A DNA stretch of 64,000 bases from Rhodanobacter sp. (lineage in GTDB: Bacteria; Pseudomonadota; Gammaproteobacteria; Xanthomonadales; Rhodanobacteraceae). The stretch lies in NCBI GenBank assembly GCA_004298015.1, contig SCSE01000020.1, forward strand, positions 1-64,000. The letters are read 5' to 3'. A program made the translations under genes and the position numbers. The notes beneath the pieces are model-generated. The model was given only the letters and a program-made list of their open reading frames with translations. It made no database searches and was not told the DNA's origin. Positions 47,783 to 56,154 of the stretch are shown in pieces (position 1 is the stretch's first letter; each line of letters starts with the position of its first letter).

Positions 47783-48799
47783 ATGAGCGATCTACTTTCA
47801 CAAGACGAAATCGACGCACTGCTCAACGGTGTTGAAGGCGGCGATGTCGCGACGGGCAACGATGAGCCAGTACCGTCGGGTGAAGTGATGTCGTTCGATT
47901 TCACCCAGCAGGATCGGATCGTGCGGGGGCGTCTACCGACGCTGGAAATGGTCAATGACCGCTTTGCCCGATTCTTCCGCACCGGCGTATTCAATGTGCT
48001 GCGCAAGACCTGCGAGGTCTCGGTGCTGGGCGTGAAAATGGTCAAGTTCACCGAGTACGTGCACGGGCTGGCGCTGCCGAGCAATTTGAACCTGGTTCGC
48101 GTCAAACCCCTCCGCGGCACTGCCCTGGTGGTTTTCGAGCCGCGCCTGGTCTTTACCGTCATCGACAATTTTTTTGGTGGCGACGGTCGCTATCACGCTC
48201 GCATCGAGGGGCGTGATTTCACAGCCACTGAAAATCGCGTAATTCAGATCATGCTGGCCGAGTTGTTCAAGGCGATGGGTGAGGCATGGGCGCCGGTACT
48301 GGATCTCGAGTTTGAATACCTGAATTCGGAGATCAACCCCCAATTCGCCAACATTGTCAGCCCAACCGAAACCGTGGTGGTTTCGCGTTTTCAGGTCGAG
48401 ATTGACGGCATGGGCGGGGAGATTCACCTGACCATGCCCTATGCGATGGTCGAGCCGATCCGCACGTTGCTCGATGCCGGCGTGCAGAGTGACCGCGCCG
48501 ATCGCGATGGACGCTGGGCGGAGGCATTGCACGAGGAAATCCTGGATGCCGAAGTCGGGCTCAACTCCTTGTTGCTCGAAACTGAGCTGAGTCTCGGCGA
48601 CTTTCTCCATCTGCGGCCGGGCGACGTGCTTCCAGTGCAATTGCCCGAACTGGCTTTGGTCTACGCCGAGGATGTGCCGCTGTTCCGCGGTTACTTCGGT
48701 CAATCCAACGGACGCAATGCCGTTCGTTTTCATACTTTGGCGAACCGTCGCGAAGCGCGCTCGGTCAGCGACAACTTTATCGAGAACAAAGCACAATGA
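47783..48799 (+). CDS. fliM: FliM: motor switch protein
   Basis: 338 residues. The N-terminal CheY-binding peptide LLSQDEIDALL is intact. The middle CheC-like domain has EMVNDRFARFFRTGVFNVLR and the C-terminal SpoA domain LRPGDVLPVQLPELALVYAE. It sets rotation sense in the C ring. Its ATG overlaps a six-codon frame coupled to the fliL stop. Confidence 0.97.
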   Translation: MSDLLSQDEIDALLNGVEGGDVATGNDEPVPSGEVMSFDFTQQDRIVRGRLPTLEMVNDRFARFFRTGVFNVLRKTCEVSVLGVKMVKFTEYVHGLALPSNLNLVRVKPLRGTALVVFEPRLVFTVIDNFFGGDGRYHARIEGRDFTATENRVIQIMLAELFKAMGEAWAPVLDLEFEYLNSEINPQFANIVSPTETVVVSRFQVEIDGMGGEIHLTMPYAMVEPIRTLLDAGVQSDRADRDGRWAEALHEEILDAEVGLNSLLLETELSLGDFLHLRPGDVLPVQLPELALVYAEDVPLFRGYFGQSNGRNAVRFHTLANRREARSVSDNFIENKAQ

Positions 48800-49143
48800 A
48801 CCAGTCCACGCTAGGCGCTTTCGATGAATCACCCGAGAACATCGGGTCGGCTACCCCAGGCTCCCTGGGGATGGACGGCGGTGACGTCAATCTCGACATG
48901 ATCCTGGATGTACCGGTGACGCTGGCGATGGAGGTAGGGCGCACCAAAATCAGCATCCGCAACCTGCTGCAGCTCAATCAGGGTTCGGTGGTGGAGCTGG
49001 ACCGTGCCGCCGGCGAGCCGCTGGACGTTTTTGTCAACGGAACATTGGTGGCGCATGGCGAAGTGGTCGTCATCAATGAAAAGTTCGGCATTCGCCTGAC
49101 CGATGTGATCAGTCCGGCCGAGCGCGTGCGCAAACTTCGTTGA
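48796..49143 (+). CDS. fliN: FliN: motor switch C-ring protein
   Basis: 115 residues. The C-terminal SpoA domain is DVPVTLAMEVGRTKISIRNL, LLQLNQGSVVELDRAAGEPL, VNGTLVAHGEVVVINEKFGI. The N-terminal ~35 residues are variable. It forms the bottom of the C ring and docks FliH. The start overlaps the fliM stop (ATGA). Confidence 0.97.
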   Translation: MNQSTLGAFDESPENIGSATPGSLGMDGGDVNLDMILDVPVTLAMEVGRTKISIRNLLQLNQGSVVELDRAAGEPLDVFVNGTLVAHGEVVVINEKFGIRLTDVISPAERVRKLR

Positions 49144-49535
49144 TGAATACCCTGGCATTCATTTCCGTGGCTGCGCCTGCGATCTCGCCTCAAATCAATG
49201 TCGGTGGCGAGCTCGCCCGGGTGATCCTGAGTCTGCTCGGGATCATCGTGCTGATCCTTGCCGCCGGCTGGATAAGTCGTCGCGTGCAGCGTCGGCCTGG
49301 CGGCGCCGGTCGGCGCATTCGCTGTGTCGAGACATTCGCCGTAGGCGCGCGCGATCGCCTGTTGCTGCTGGAGGCCGATGGCCAGCGCTTGCTGGTCGGC
49401 GTCGGCCAGGGCGGGATGCGGACGCTGCATGTATACGACCGTGCCGTGCAACCGGCAGAGGACCCCCCGGAGCCGGCGCCTGCATCGATGACGGGCTTCG
49501 GTGAACTCCTGGCGCGCTGGAAGCGTGGGTCATGA
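49143..49535 (+). CDS. fliO: FliO: export-gate assembly factor
   Basis: 130 residues from ATG 49143. One membrane helix (VILSLLGIIVLILAAGWISR) is followed by a basic cytoplasmic domain with RIRCVETFAVGARDRLLLLE and QRLLVGVGQGGMRTL. It assists FliP ring assembly. The stop overlaps the fliP start (ATGA). Confidence 0.93.
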   Translation: MNTLAFISVAAPAISPQINVGGELARVILSLLGIIVLILAAGWISRRVQRRPGGAGRRIRCVETFAVGARDRLLLLEADGQRLLVGVGQGGMRTLHVYDRAVQPAEDPPEPAPASMTGFGELLARWKRGS

Positions 49536-50278
49536 AGGACTTTCGTTGGGTTTTGCTCGTACTGCTGCTGCTGCTTCCGCTGGCAACGCTGGCGGCCCCG
49601 CCCGGTATTCCGGTACTGAACGTACAGAGTGCGCCAGGGGGTGGACAGAACTGAACCTTGTCGTTGCAGGTGCTGGCGCTGATGACGGCGCTGACGTTGT
49701 TGCCGGCAATCCTGCTGATGATGACCTCGTTCACCCGCATCATCATCGTGCTCGGCTTCCTGCGCCAGGCATTGGGTACGCAGTCGACACCACCGAACCA
49801 GGTGTTGTTGGGGCTGGCGTTGTTCATCACCTTGTTCGTGATGTCGCCGGTGCTCAATCGCGCCTATGCCGACGGCGTGAAACCCTATATGGACGGACAG
49901 CTCTCCGCCGAGTTGGCGATACCCGCCGCGGCAGCACCATTCAAGCGATTCATGCTGGACCAGACCCGCAGCGCCGATCTGCAGCTCTTCACCCGGCTGG
50001 CCAAGGAGAAGCCTTACGCCAGCAAGGCTGACGTGCCGTTCAAGGTGGCGATGCCGGCTTTTCTCACCAGCGAATTGAAAACCGCATTCCAGATGGGATT
50101 TTTGCTGTTTATCCCGTTTTTGATCATTGATCTGGTGGTGGCCAGCGTGCTGATGTCGATGGGCATGATGATGGTCTCGCCGATGATCATCTCGTTGCCG
50201 TTCAAGATCATGCTGTTCGTGCTGGTGGACGGTTGGACCTTGTTGCTGGGTACGCTGGCCGGGAGCTTCTATACATGA
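49532..50278 (+). pseudogene. fliP: fliP interrupted by an in-frame TGA at codon 41
   Basis: From ATG 49532, which overlaps the fliO stop, the frame encodes MKDFRWVLLVLLLLLPLATL as a signal peptide, then PGIPVLNVQS and GGGQN. It hits TGA at 49652-49654 and continues in the same frame [20 protein letters not shown] to the normal end at 50278. In E. coli FliP the aligned residues are GGGQSWSLPVQTL, so the TGA stands exactly at the conserved Trp: a single G-to-A change of TGG. Everything else is intact. It could be a true nonsense mutation, an assembly error, leaky UGA readthrough, or a split gene re-initiating at TTG 49658. Confidence 0.9.
49658..50278 (+). CDS. fliP: FliP core (export-gate membrane protein without its signal peptide)
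   Basis: A 206-residue open frame after the TGA. It contains all FliP membrane segments and signature motifs: [60 protein letters not shown] and [16 protein letters not shown]. The first possible start is TTG 49658, three bases after the stop. FliP5 forms the core of the type III export gate with FliQ and FliR. Its TGA overlaps the ATG of the bridging frame to fliQ. Confidence 0.75.
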   Translation: MSLQVLALMTALTLLPAILLMMTSFTRIIIVLGFLRQALGTQSTPPNQVLLGLALFITLFVMSPVLNRAYADGVKPYMDGQLSAELAIPAAAAPFKRFMLDQTRSADLQLFTRLAKEKPYASKADVPFKVAMPAFLTSELKTAFQMGFLLFIPFLIIDLVVASVLMSMGMMMVSPMIISLPFKIMLFVLVDGWTLLLGTLAGSFYT

Positions 50279-50406
50279 GTGTCGCCAAGCGCTTGCGCTC
50301 ACGCTCATGCCGACCCGCTTCCCGCCACTGCAGCAGAGTCGGTGCAGGACCCCGGCTGTGTCCCGTTTTCTGTGCCTCGCTTTCTGCGTCGGGCAGCAAT
50401 TCGTGA
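50275..50406 (+). CDS. Bridging small ORF fliP-fliQ (43 codons)
   Basis: ATG 50275 overlaps the fliP stop (ATGA), and its TGA (50404-50406) overlaps the fliQ GTG (GTGA). The product is Arg/Cys/Ser-rich ([20 protein letters not shown]...) with no known similarity. Same double-overlap layout as at fliH-fliI, fliJ-fliK and flhA-flhF. Confidence 0.4.
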   Translation: MSVAKRLRSRSCRPASRHCSRVGAGPRLCPVFCASLSASGSNS

Positions 50407-50672
50407 CGCCCGAGTCGATCATGACGATCGGTCAGCAAGCCATGTATGTGGCGATGCTTGTCGCCGCACCCTTGTTGCTGACCGCGCTGGCGGTGGGCCT
50501 GTTGATTGGCGTGATTCAGGCTGCCACCCAGATCAACGAGCAGACGCTGAGTTTCATCCCGAAGCTGATTGCGATGGCGCTGGTGGCCCTGGTCACCGGC
50601 CCGTGGATGCTGCGCGTGCTGGTGCAGTTCACCCACAACCTGATTGTCGGTCTGCCGGGAGCCATCCGTTGA
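50403..50672 (+). CDS. fliQ: FliQ: export-gate membrane protein
   Basis: 89 residues from GTG 50403; [18 protein letters not shown] aligns with the E. coli start MTPESVM, fixing the start. Two membrane helices flank QAATQINEQTLSFIPKLIAM. It packs around the FliP-FliR core. The start overlaps the bridging frame; the stop overlaps the TTG of fliR. Confidence 0.95.
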   Translation: MTPESIMTIGQQAMYVAMLVAAPLLLTALAVGLLIGVIQAATQINEQTLSFIPKLIAMALVALVTGPWMLRVLVQFTHNLIVGLPGAIR

Positions 50673-51439
50673 AGGCGCTGGATCTGGCGCAATTGCAGAT
50701 CTGGCTGGGTGGCTTGTTCTGGGCGCTGGGGCGGGTTGCCGGCCTGTGCCTGGTCGCGCCGGTATTCAGCGCCAAGACGGTCCCGGCACCGATACGGGTG
50801 GGATTGGTGGTGGTTCTTACGCTGGTGCTCGCACCACTGGCGCAGGCCAGGATCGACCCCATGACCGCCGAGGGCGTGGCGACGATGGTCAGCCAGGTGC
50901 TTATCGGTGCGGCCATCGGATTTACGCTGAAGCTGGTGTTCGAGGCGGTGTCGTTCGGTGGCGAGCTGGTGGCGCAAAGCATGAGTCTTGGCTTTGCCGA
51001 AGTCGCCAATCCGCAGGAGGGCGCCAGTTCCACCGTGCTGAGCCAGTTCTATCTGTTGCTGGTGACTTTGCTGTTTCTGGTGATGAACGGCCATCTGCGT
51101 TTGATTGCCTTGCTCGCTGACAGTTTCCACAGCCTGCCGCCGGGCACGGTAGCGATCAATGCCAATGGCCTGCATGCGGTGGCCGCCTTCGGCACGGAGC
51201 TGTTTGGCGGTGCCGTGCGGGTGGCGTTACCGGCGATGACGTCGCTGCTGGTGGTGAACATCGGCTTTGCCGCGATCAGCCGCGCGGCGCCCTCGATGAA
51301 CCTGTTCGCGGTGGGTTTTCCGATCACGGTGTCGTTGGGCTTCATCGCCCTGTGGCTGGCGTTGCGCAGTCTGCCGGGCGCATTCGAGGCGCTGCAGGGT
51401 CAGGCCTGGTCGTTGATGCGCGAGTTGATCAGGAGCTGA
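50669..51439 (+). CDS. fliR: FliR: export-gate membrane protein
   Basis: 256 residues from TTG 50669, which overlaps the fliQ stop (TTGA). The longer frame upstream runs through fliQ and is a shadow. About six membrane helices are present, with RVAGLCLVAPVFSAKTVPAP, GAAIGFTLKLVFEAVSFGGE and NIGFAAISRAAPSMNLFAVG. It completes the FliPQR gate. Confidence 0.94.
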   Translation: MKALDLAQLQIWLGGLFWALGRVAGLCLVAPVFSAKTVPAPIRVGLVVVLTLVLAPLAQARIDPMTAEGVATMVSQVLIGAAIGFTLKLVFEAVSFGGELVAQSMSLGFAEVANPQEGASSTVLSQFYLLLVTLLFLVMNGHLRLIALLADSFHSLPPGTVAINANGLHAVAAFGTELFGGAVRVALPAMTSLLVVNIGFAAISRAAPSMNLFAVGFPITVSLGFIALWLALRSLPGAFEALQGQAWSLMRELIRS

Positions 51440-51443
51440 CGCG

Positions 51444-52583
51444 ATGTCGGAAGATAGTGGCCAGGAAAAAACCGAACTTCCTTCCGAAAAACGGTTGCGC
51501 GAATCGCGTGAAAAGGGCGAGGTGGCCAGCTCGCGGGATCTGTCCGGCGCGATGGTGGTGCTCGCCGCGGTGGCGGCATTGATGAGCGGCGGTGAAAGCG
51601 CGTTGCGCCACGTCAAGCGGCTTTTCGATCTGGGTCTTGATTACCAGCGCAGCGCCCTGTTTTCTGACCAATTGCCCGGGCAGGTCGTACATGCTGCGAC
51701 CTGGGAGGCCTTGGGTCTGTTCGCACCGGTGGCGGTGGCAACCCTGCTTGCTACGCTGGTGTCGCCGTTGCTGATGGGGGGGCTGAACTTCAGTGTGCAG
51801 GCACTGCAGCCGAAGTTTGACCGGATGGACCCGATCAAGGGGTTGGGTCGGATTTTCGCGTTGCGCGGCCTGGTCGAGCTGGCCAAGGCGCTGCTCAAGC
51901 TGCTGTTCATCGGGCTGGCCTTGTTGTTGCTGTTGCGTCACTGGCGCGACACCTTGCAGGCCACCGGCAGCGGGACGGTTACGGCCGGCATCGCGTTGTC
52001 GATCAGCCTGCTTGGTCGTGCAGCCTTGGTGTTCGGCTGCCTGCTGGCGTTGATCGGTGGTCTCGACGCGCTGTACCAGAAGTTCGATCACGCCAAGCGA
52101 TTACGCATGACCAAGCAGGAACTGCGCGACGAATCGAAGGAGACCGACGGCAATCCCGAGCTCAAGTCGCGCATTCGTCAGGTTCAGCAGCAGCAATCGC
52201 GCCAGCGCATGATGGAAGAACTGCCGAAGGCCGACGTGGTAATCGTCAACCCCAGTCACTTTGCCGTGGCCTTGCGCTATGACGACGGCCGGATGGGCGC
52301 CCCCCGGGTGATTGCCAAAGGCGTCGACCTGCTGGCACAGCAGATCCGGCTGGTGGCAGGCAGTCATCGGATCCCGATGGTCGAGGCGCCGCCGCTGGCA
52401 CGTGCGTTGTACGCCACCACTGAACTGGGCCGCGAGATTCCCATGGCGCTGTATGTCGCGGTGGCCCAGGTGCTGGCCTATGTCTACCAGCTCAAACAGG
52501 CGGTGGCGCAGGGCGAGGAGCCACCGTCGGCACCCATTCCCGAAGTCGATCCCGATTTGATGGGGCCGTACCGTGACCAATGA
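51444..52583 (+). CDS. flhB: FlhB: export specificity switch
   Basis: 379 residues. The N-terminus is DSGQEKTELPSEKRLRESRE, then four membrane helices and the C-terminal cytoplasmic switch domain. The autocleavage motif reads NPSH in VIVNPSHFAVALRYD rather than the usual NPTH. Other switch features are GAPRVIAKGVDLLAQQIRLV and IPMVEAPPLARALYATTELG. It changes export from rod/hook to filament substrates on contact with FliK. Confidence 0.96.
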   Translation: MSEDSGQEKTELPSEKRLRESREKGEVASSRDLSGAMVVLAAVAALMSGGESALRHVKRLFDLGLDYQRSALFSDQLPGQVVHAATWEALGLFAPVAVATLLATLVSPLLMGGLNFSVQALQPKFDRMDPIKGLGRIFALRGLVELAKALLKLLFIGLALLLLLRHWRDTLQATGSGTVTAGIALSISLLGRAALVFGCLLALIGGLDALYQKFDHAKRLRMTKQELRDESKETDGNPELKSRIRQVQQQQSRQRMMEELPKADVVIVNPSHFAVALRYDDGRMGAPRVIAKGVDLLAQQIRLVAGSHRIPMVEAPPLARALYATTELGREIPMALYVAVAQVLAYVYQLKQAVAQGEEPPSAPIPEVDPDLMGPYRDQ

Positions 52584-52595
52584 CAGGCCAGGCAA

Positions 52596-54689
52596 ATGAT
52601 CGGTGAAAATGTAATCGGCAATTTCAGGCAGGTCGTCAAGCGCGGGTTTGGTGCTCCGCTGGCGGTGCTGGTCATGTTGGCGATGATCATGTTGCCGCTG
52701 CCGCCGTTCCTGCTGGATCTGCTGTTCAGTTTCAATATCGCGTTGTCGCTGGTGATTCTGCTGGCCGTTATCTACGTGATGCGGCCGCTGGAGTTCGCAG
52801 CCTTTCCCACCGTGGTGCTGATGGCCACCTTGCTTCGACTGGCCTTGAATATCGCGTCGTCCCGCGTTGTGCTGCTGCATGGACACGATGGCCCCGGGGC
52901 TGCGGGCAAGGTGATCGAGGCATTCGGTGAATTCGTCATTGGCGGAAATTTTGCCATCGGCCTGGTGGTGTTCTCGATCATCACCATCATCAACTTCGTG
53001 GTGGTGACCAAGGGTGCCACCCGCGTCTCTGAAGTGACCGCGCGCTTCACCCTCGATGCGATGCCGGGCAAGCAGATGGCCATCGACGCCGACCTCAATG
53101 CCGGCTTGCTGACGCCGGACCAGGCGCGGGATCGTCGCCAGGAAGTGCGCGAAGAAGCGGACTTCTACGGTTCCATGGACGGCGCGTCGAAGTTCGTGCG
53201 CGGCGATGCGACCGCCGGCATCCTGATCCTGATCATCAATATCGTCGGCGGATTTTTTGTCGGTGTGCTGCAGCACGGGCTGTCAGCCAGTGAAGCCGCC
53301 AAGACCTACACCCTGCTGACCGTCGGCGATGGTCTGGTGGCGCAGGTGCCGGCGTTGATGCTGTCCGTTGCCGCCGCCATCATCGTCACGCGTGTCTCCA
53401 AACCCCAGGACATGGGCAAGCACCTGCTCGGCCAGGTGTTCGGTCAGCCACGGACATTGGCCGTGGCTGGCACGGTGTTGACGGTGATGGGTCTGATCCC
53501 CGGCATGCCGAACATCGCCTTCCTGCTGCTCGGCGCCAGTTGTGGCGGTGGCGCCTGGTTGCTGTCGCGAAGGCAGCAAGAAACCCGCGTCAAACTGGCC
53601 GACGCCGTCGAGCAGGCACCGACCACCACGACGCCGGCCGAGCGCATGGAGCTGGGGTGGGAAGATGTAGCCAGCGTCGATCCGCTGGGGCTGGAAGTGG
53701 GTTATCGCCTGATCCCGCTGGTCGATACGCACCAGGGTGGCGAGCTGATGGGGCGGATCAAGTCGGTGCGCCGAAAGCTTTCGCAGGAGCTTGGCTTTCT
53801 GGTGCCGGCGGTACATATCCGCGACAACCTGGATCTGGGGCCCACCACCTACCGGATCACCCTGATGGGGGTGCCGATGGGCGAGGCCGAGGTTCACAGC
53901 GAACGGCTGATGGCCATCAACCCGGGTCAGGTGCATGGCGACCTCCAAGGTATCGCCACGCGAGATCCCGCGTTTGGCCTGGAAGCGGTATGGATCGAAA
54001 GCGGTCAGCGCGAACTGGCCCAGAGTTATGGTTACACCGTGGTTGATCCAGCCACCGTGATCGCCACCCACCTGTCGCATATTCTGCAGGGGCATGCCCA
54101 TGAACTGCTCAGTCATCAGGATGTACAGCAGTTGCTGGATCGACTGGCCAGTACGGCACCGAAACTGGTCGAGGATCTCGTGCCCAAGCGGTTGTCACTG
54201 GGCGTGGTGGTCAAGGTATTGCAGAACCTGCTGGCCGAGCGGGTACCGATCCGCAACATCCGCAGCATCGTCGAATCCTTGGCGGAGCATGCGGGGCAGA
54301 GTCAGGATCCCGGCGTTCTGACCGCCAGCGTGCGGGTCGCCCTGGGGCGCCAGATCGTGCAGGAGATCACCGGACTGGGCACCGAGGTGCCGGTAATCAC
54401 GCTCGCGCCCGAGCTGGAACAGATCCTCCTCAGCTCGCTTTCCGGGGGCGGCGGCGTGGCCGGCGCCGCCGTGGAGCCGGGTCTGGCCGATCGTCTGCAG
54501 CAGAGCGTTGCCGACGCCGCGCGACGCCAGGAAGTGAGCGGCGAACCGGCAGTGTTGCTGGTTGCGCCGCAGCTGCGGCCATGGCTCGCGCGCTTCACCC
54601 GGCATGTGGCACAAAACCTGCACGTCCTTGCTTACAACGAAGTGCCCGACAACCGTCGGGTGCGATTGGTCCAGGCGCTGGGACAGTGA
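52596..54689 (+). CDS. flhA: FlhA: major export-gate component
   Basis: 697 residues. Eight N-terminal membrane helices include RLALNIASSRVVLLHGHDGP. The cytoplasmic loop has TRVSEVTARFTLDAMPGKQM and DQARDRRQEVREEADFYGSM (the FHIPEP region). The C-terminal nonameric domain has HVGD-like docking segments and ends ARFTRHVAQNLHVLAYNEVP. It couples the proton gradient to export and receives chaperone-substrate complexes. Confidence 0.97.
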   Translation: MIGENVIGNFRQVVKRGFGAPLAVLVMLAMIMLPLPPFLLDLLFSFNIALSLVILLAVIYVMRPLEFAAFPTVVLMATLLRLALNIASSRVVLLHGHDGPGAAGKVIEAFGEFVIGGNFAIGLVVFSIITIINFVVVTKGATRVSEVTARFTLDAMPGKQMAIDADLNAGLLTPDQARDRRQEVREEADFYGSMDGASKFVRGDATAGILILIINIVGGFFVGVLQHGLSASEAAKTYTLLTVGDGLVAQVPALMLSVAAAIIVTRVSKPQDMGKHLLGQVFGQPRTLAVAGTVLTVMGLIPGMPNIAFLLLGASCGGGAWLLSRRQQETRVKLADAVEQAPTTTTPAERMELGWEDVASVDPLGLEVGYRLIPLVDTHQGGELMGRIKSVRRKLSQELGFLVPAVHIRDNLDLGPTTYRITLMGVPMGEAEVHSERLMAINPGQVHGDLQGIATRDPAFGLEAVWIESGQRELAQSYGYTVVDPATVIATHLSHILQGHAHELLSHQDVQQLLDRLASTAPKLVEDLVPKRLSLGVVVKVLQNLLAERVPIRNIRSIVESLAEHAGQSQDPGVLTASVRVALGRQIVQEITGLGTEVPVITLAPELEQILLSSLSGGGGVAGAAVEPGLADRLQQSVADAARRQEVSGEPAVLLVAPQLRPWLARFTRHVAQNLHVLAYNEVPDNRRVRLVQALGQ

Positions 54690-54865
54690 ACGGGGACAAC
54701 AGGATGGGAATGGCACAGTGGCGGCGGGGCAACGGCAGCAGACAGTCATCGCGGGTTTCCGGCGGCCGGACCGGCGTCGTGAATGCGCCGACATCGACTG
54801 TCGGGCAAGTCCGTTGCCCACGACGTCTTGAGACGTGCTTCGGCGCGCGGAGCAAGGCAGCATGA
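54686..54865 (+). CDS. Bridging small ORF flhA-flhF (59 codons)
   Basis: GTG 54686 overlaps the flhA stop (GTGA), and its TGA (54863-54865) overlaps the flhF ATG (ATGA). It stays open through the whole 172-bp gap. The translation is Arg/Gly/Ser-rich (MGMAQWRRGNGSRQSSRV...). It may be a relay frame or a small unknown protein. A weak sigma-54-like element lies within it. Confidence 0.4.
   Translation: MNGDNRMGMAQWRRGNGSRQSSRVSGGRTGVVNAPTSTVGQVRCPRRLETCFGARSKAA
54711..54725 (+). promoter_or_regulatory. Weak sigma-54-like element upstream of flhF
   Basis: TGGCAC-AGTGG-CGGC has a perfect -24 and GG/GC spacing of 10, but the -12 TT is CG. It is tentative as a flhF promoter. Confidence 0.25.
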
Positions 54866-56154
54866 AGATCAAGCGATTTGTGGCCGCGGACATGCGCCAG
54901 GCCATGCGCGAGGTGCGCGAGGAGCAGGGGCCGGAGGCGGTGATTCTGTCCACCCGCCGGTTTGCAGAGGGGATCGAAGTGATCGCGGCGATCGATTACG
55001 ACGAGTCTCTGATACGCGAGGCCTCGCGCCACAACGCCCCCGCATCGACTCCGGAAACGCCAGCGCCGACTTCTGGCGTGGCGACCGGTGCAACTCCGCC
55101 GCCGCTGGCCCGCACGAAGAGGCCGCCGGAGTTCGAAAAGCCTCCCGTTGCGCAGGCGCCGAGCGTGATGCCCGCACCGGTTGCGCCGCCGCAGGGAGCG
55201 ATCACCATGCAGCCGATGATGGAGCAGGCTGCGAAAGACACGGCCCGGATGCGCGTCGAGCTGGGCGATCTTCGCGAATTGCTTGAGGTGCAGCTGTCCA
55301 GCCTTGCGTGGAACGACATGGAGCGTCGCCAGCCGCTGCGCTCGCGGGTGCTGCGTGAAATGACGCGGATGGGTATCGAGGCGGATATCGCCAACCAGCT
55401 GGCGGCGGCGCTACCCGAGAAGTTCAATGCCGAACAGGCGCGCTACCTGCCGCTGGGGATTCTCAGCCGCAGCCTCGCCATCAGCGGCCGTGACCTTTCT
55501 GCCGGTCAGGGCGTGACTGCGTTGGTGGGTCCGACCGGTGTGGGAAAGACCACGACCATCGCCAAGCTTGCGGCGCGTGCGGTACTGCACGGCGGCGCCG
55601 ATCAGGTGGCGCTGGTCAGTACCGATCACTACCGTATCGGCGCCGCTGCGCAGCTGGAGCACTATGGGCGCCTGCTGGGTGTTCGCGTGTACCCGGCCTA
55701 CGACGCCGAAAGCCTGCGCAAGGTACTGGAGCTGTTGCGCGGCCGGCATACCGTGCTGATCGATACGGCCGGAGTGGCGAGTAGCGACTCGCGGCTGGCA
55801 CAGCAATTGGAAATCTTCTCGGACAGCGGTGATGTGCGTGCGTGTCTGGTGCTGGCGGCCAATGCGCAGGCACAGGCGCTGGATGACGCGGTGCGGGCCT
55901 ATCTGCCGCTGAAACCGAATGCCTGCATCCTGACCAAGCTGGACGAAACGCCGAACCTGGGTGGTGCGTTGTCGGTATTGATCCGTCATCGTTTGTCGCT
56001 GGACTACACCACGGACGGGCAGCGTGTGCCCGAGGACATCGCTGCAGCCGATGCACGGGTGTTGGTGTGCCGGGCCGCACAGGCGCTGAAAAACGAGGTC
56101 CCGGATGACGAGTTGATGGCCGAACGCTTCGGCTTTGCGGTGGCCAGCGCATGA
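54862..56154 (+). CDS. flhF: FlhF: SRP-type GTPase for polar flagellum placement
   Basis: 430 residues from ATG 54862. The basic N-terminus is MKIKRFVAADMRQAMREVRE, followed by a Pro/Ala-rich linker. The NG domain has P-loop GPTGVGKTTTIAKLAARA, STDHYRIGAAAQLEHYGRLL, DTAG (LIDTAGVASSDSRLA) and the ILTKLDETPNLGG motif. It directs flagellar assembly to the pole. The ATGA overlap with fleN couples it to the flagellar-number regulator. Confidence 0.96.
   Translation: MKIKRFVAADMRQAMREVREEQGPEAVILSTRRFAEGIEVIAAIDYDESLIREASRHNAPASTPETPAPTSGVATGATPPPLARTKRPPEFEKPPVAQAPSVMPAPVAPPQGAITMQPMMEQAAKDTARMRVELGDLRELLEVQLSSLAWNDMERRQPLRSRVLREMTRMGIEADIANQLAAALPEKFNAEQARYLPLGILSRSLAISGRDLSAGQGVTALVGPTGVGKTTTIAKLAARAVLHGGADQVALVSTDHYRIGAAAQLEHYGRLLGVRVYPAYDAESLRKVLELLRGRHTVLIDTAGVASSDSRLAQQLEIFSDSGDVRACLVLAANAQAQALDDAVRAYLPLKPNACILTKLDETPNLGGALSVLIRHRLSLDYTTDGQRVPEDIAAADARVLVCRAAQALKNEVPDDELMAERFGFAVASA

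Noticed and set aside
50279-50668. Upstream extension of the fliR frame
   Set aside because: It overlaps fliQ in another frame; TTG 50669 gives a normal-length FliR coupled to fliQ.
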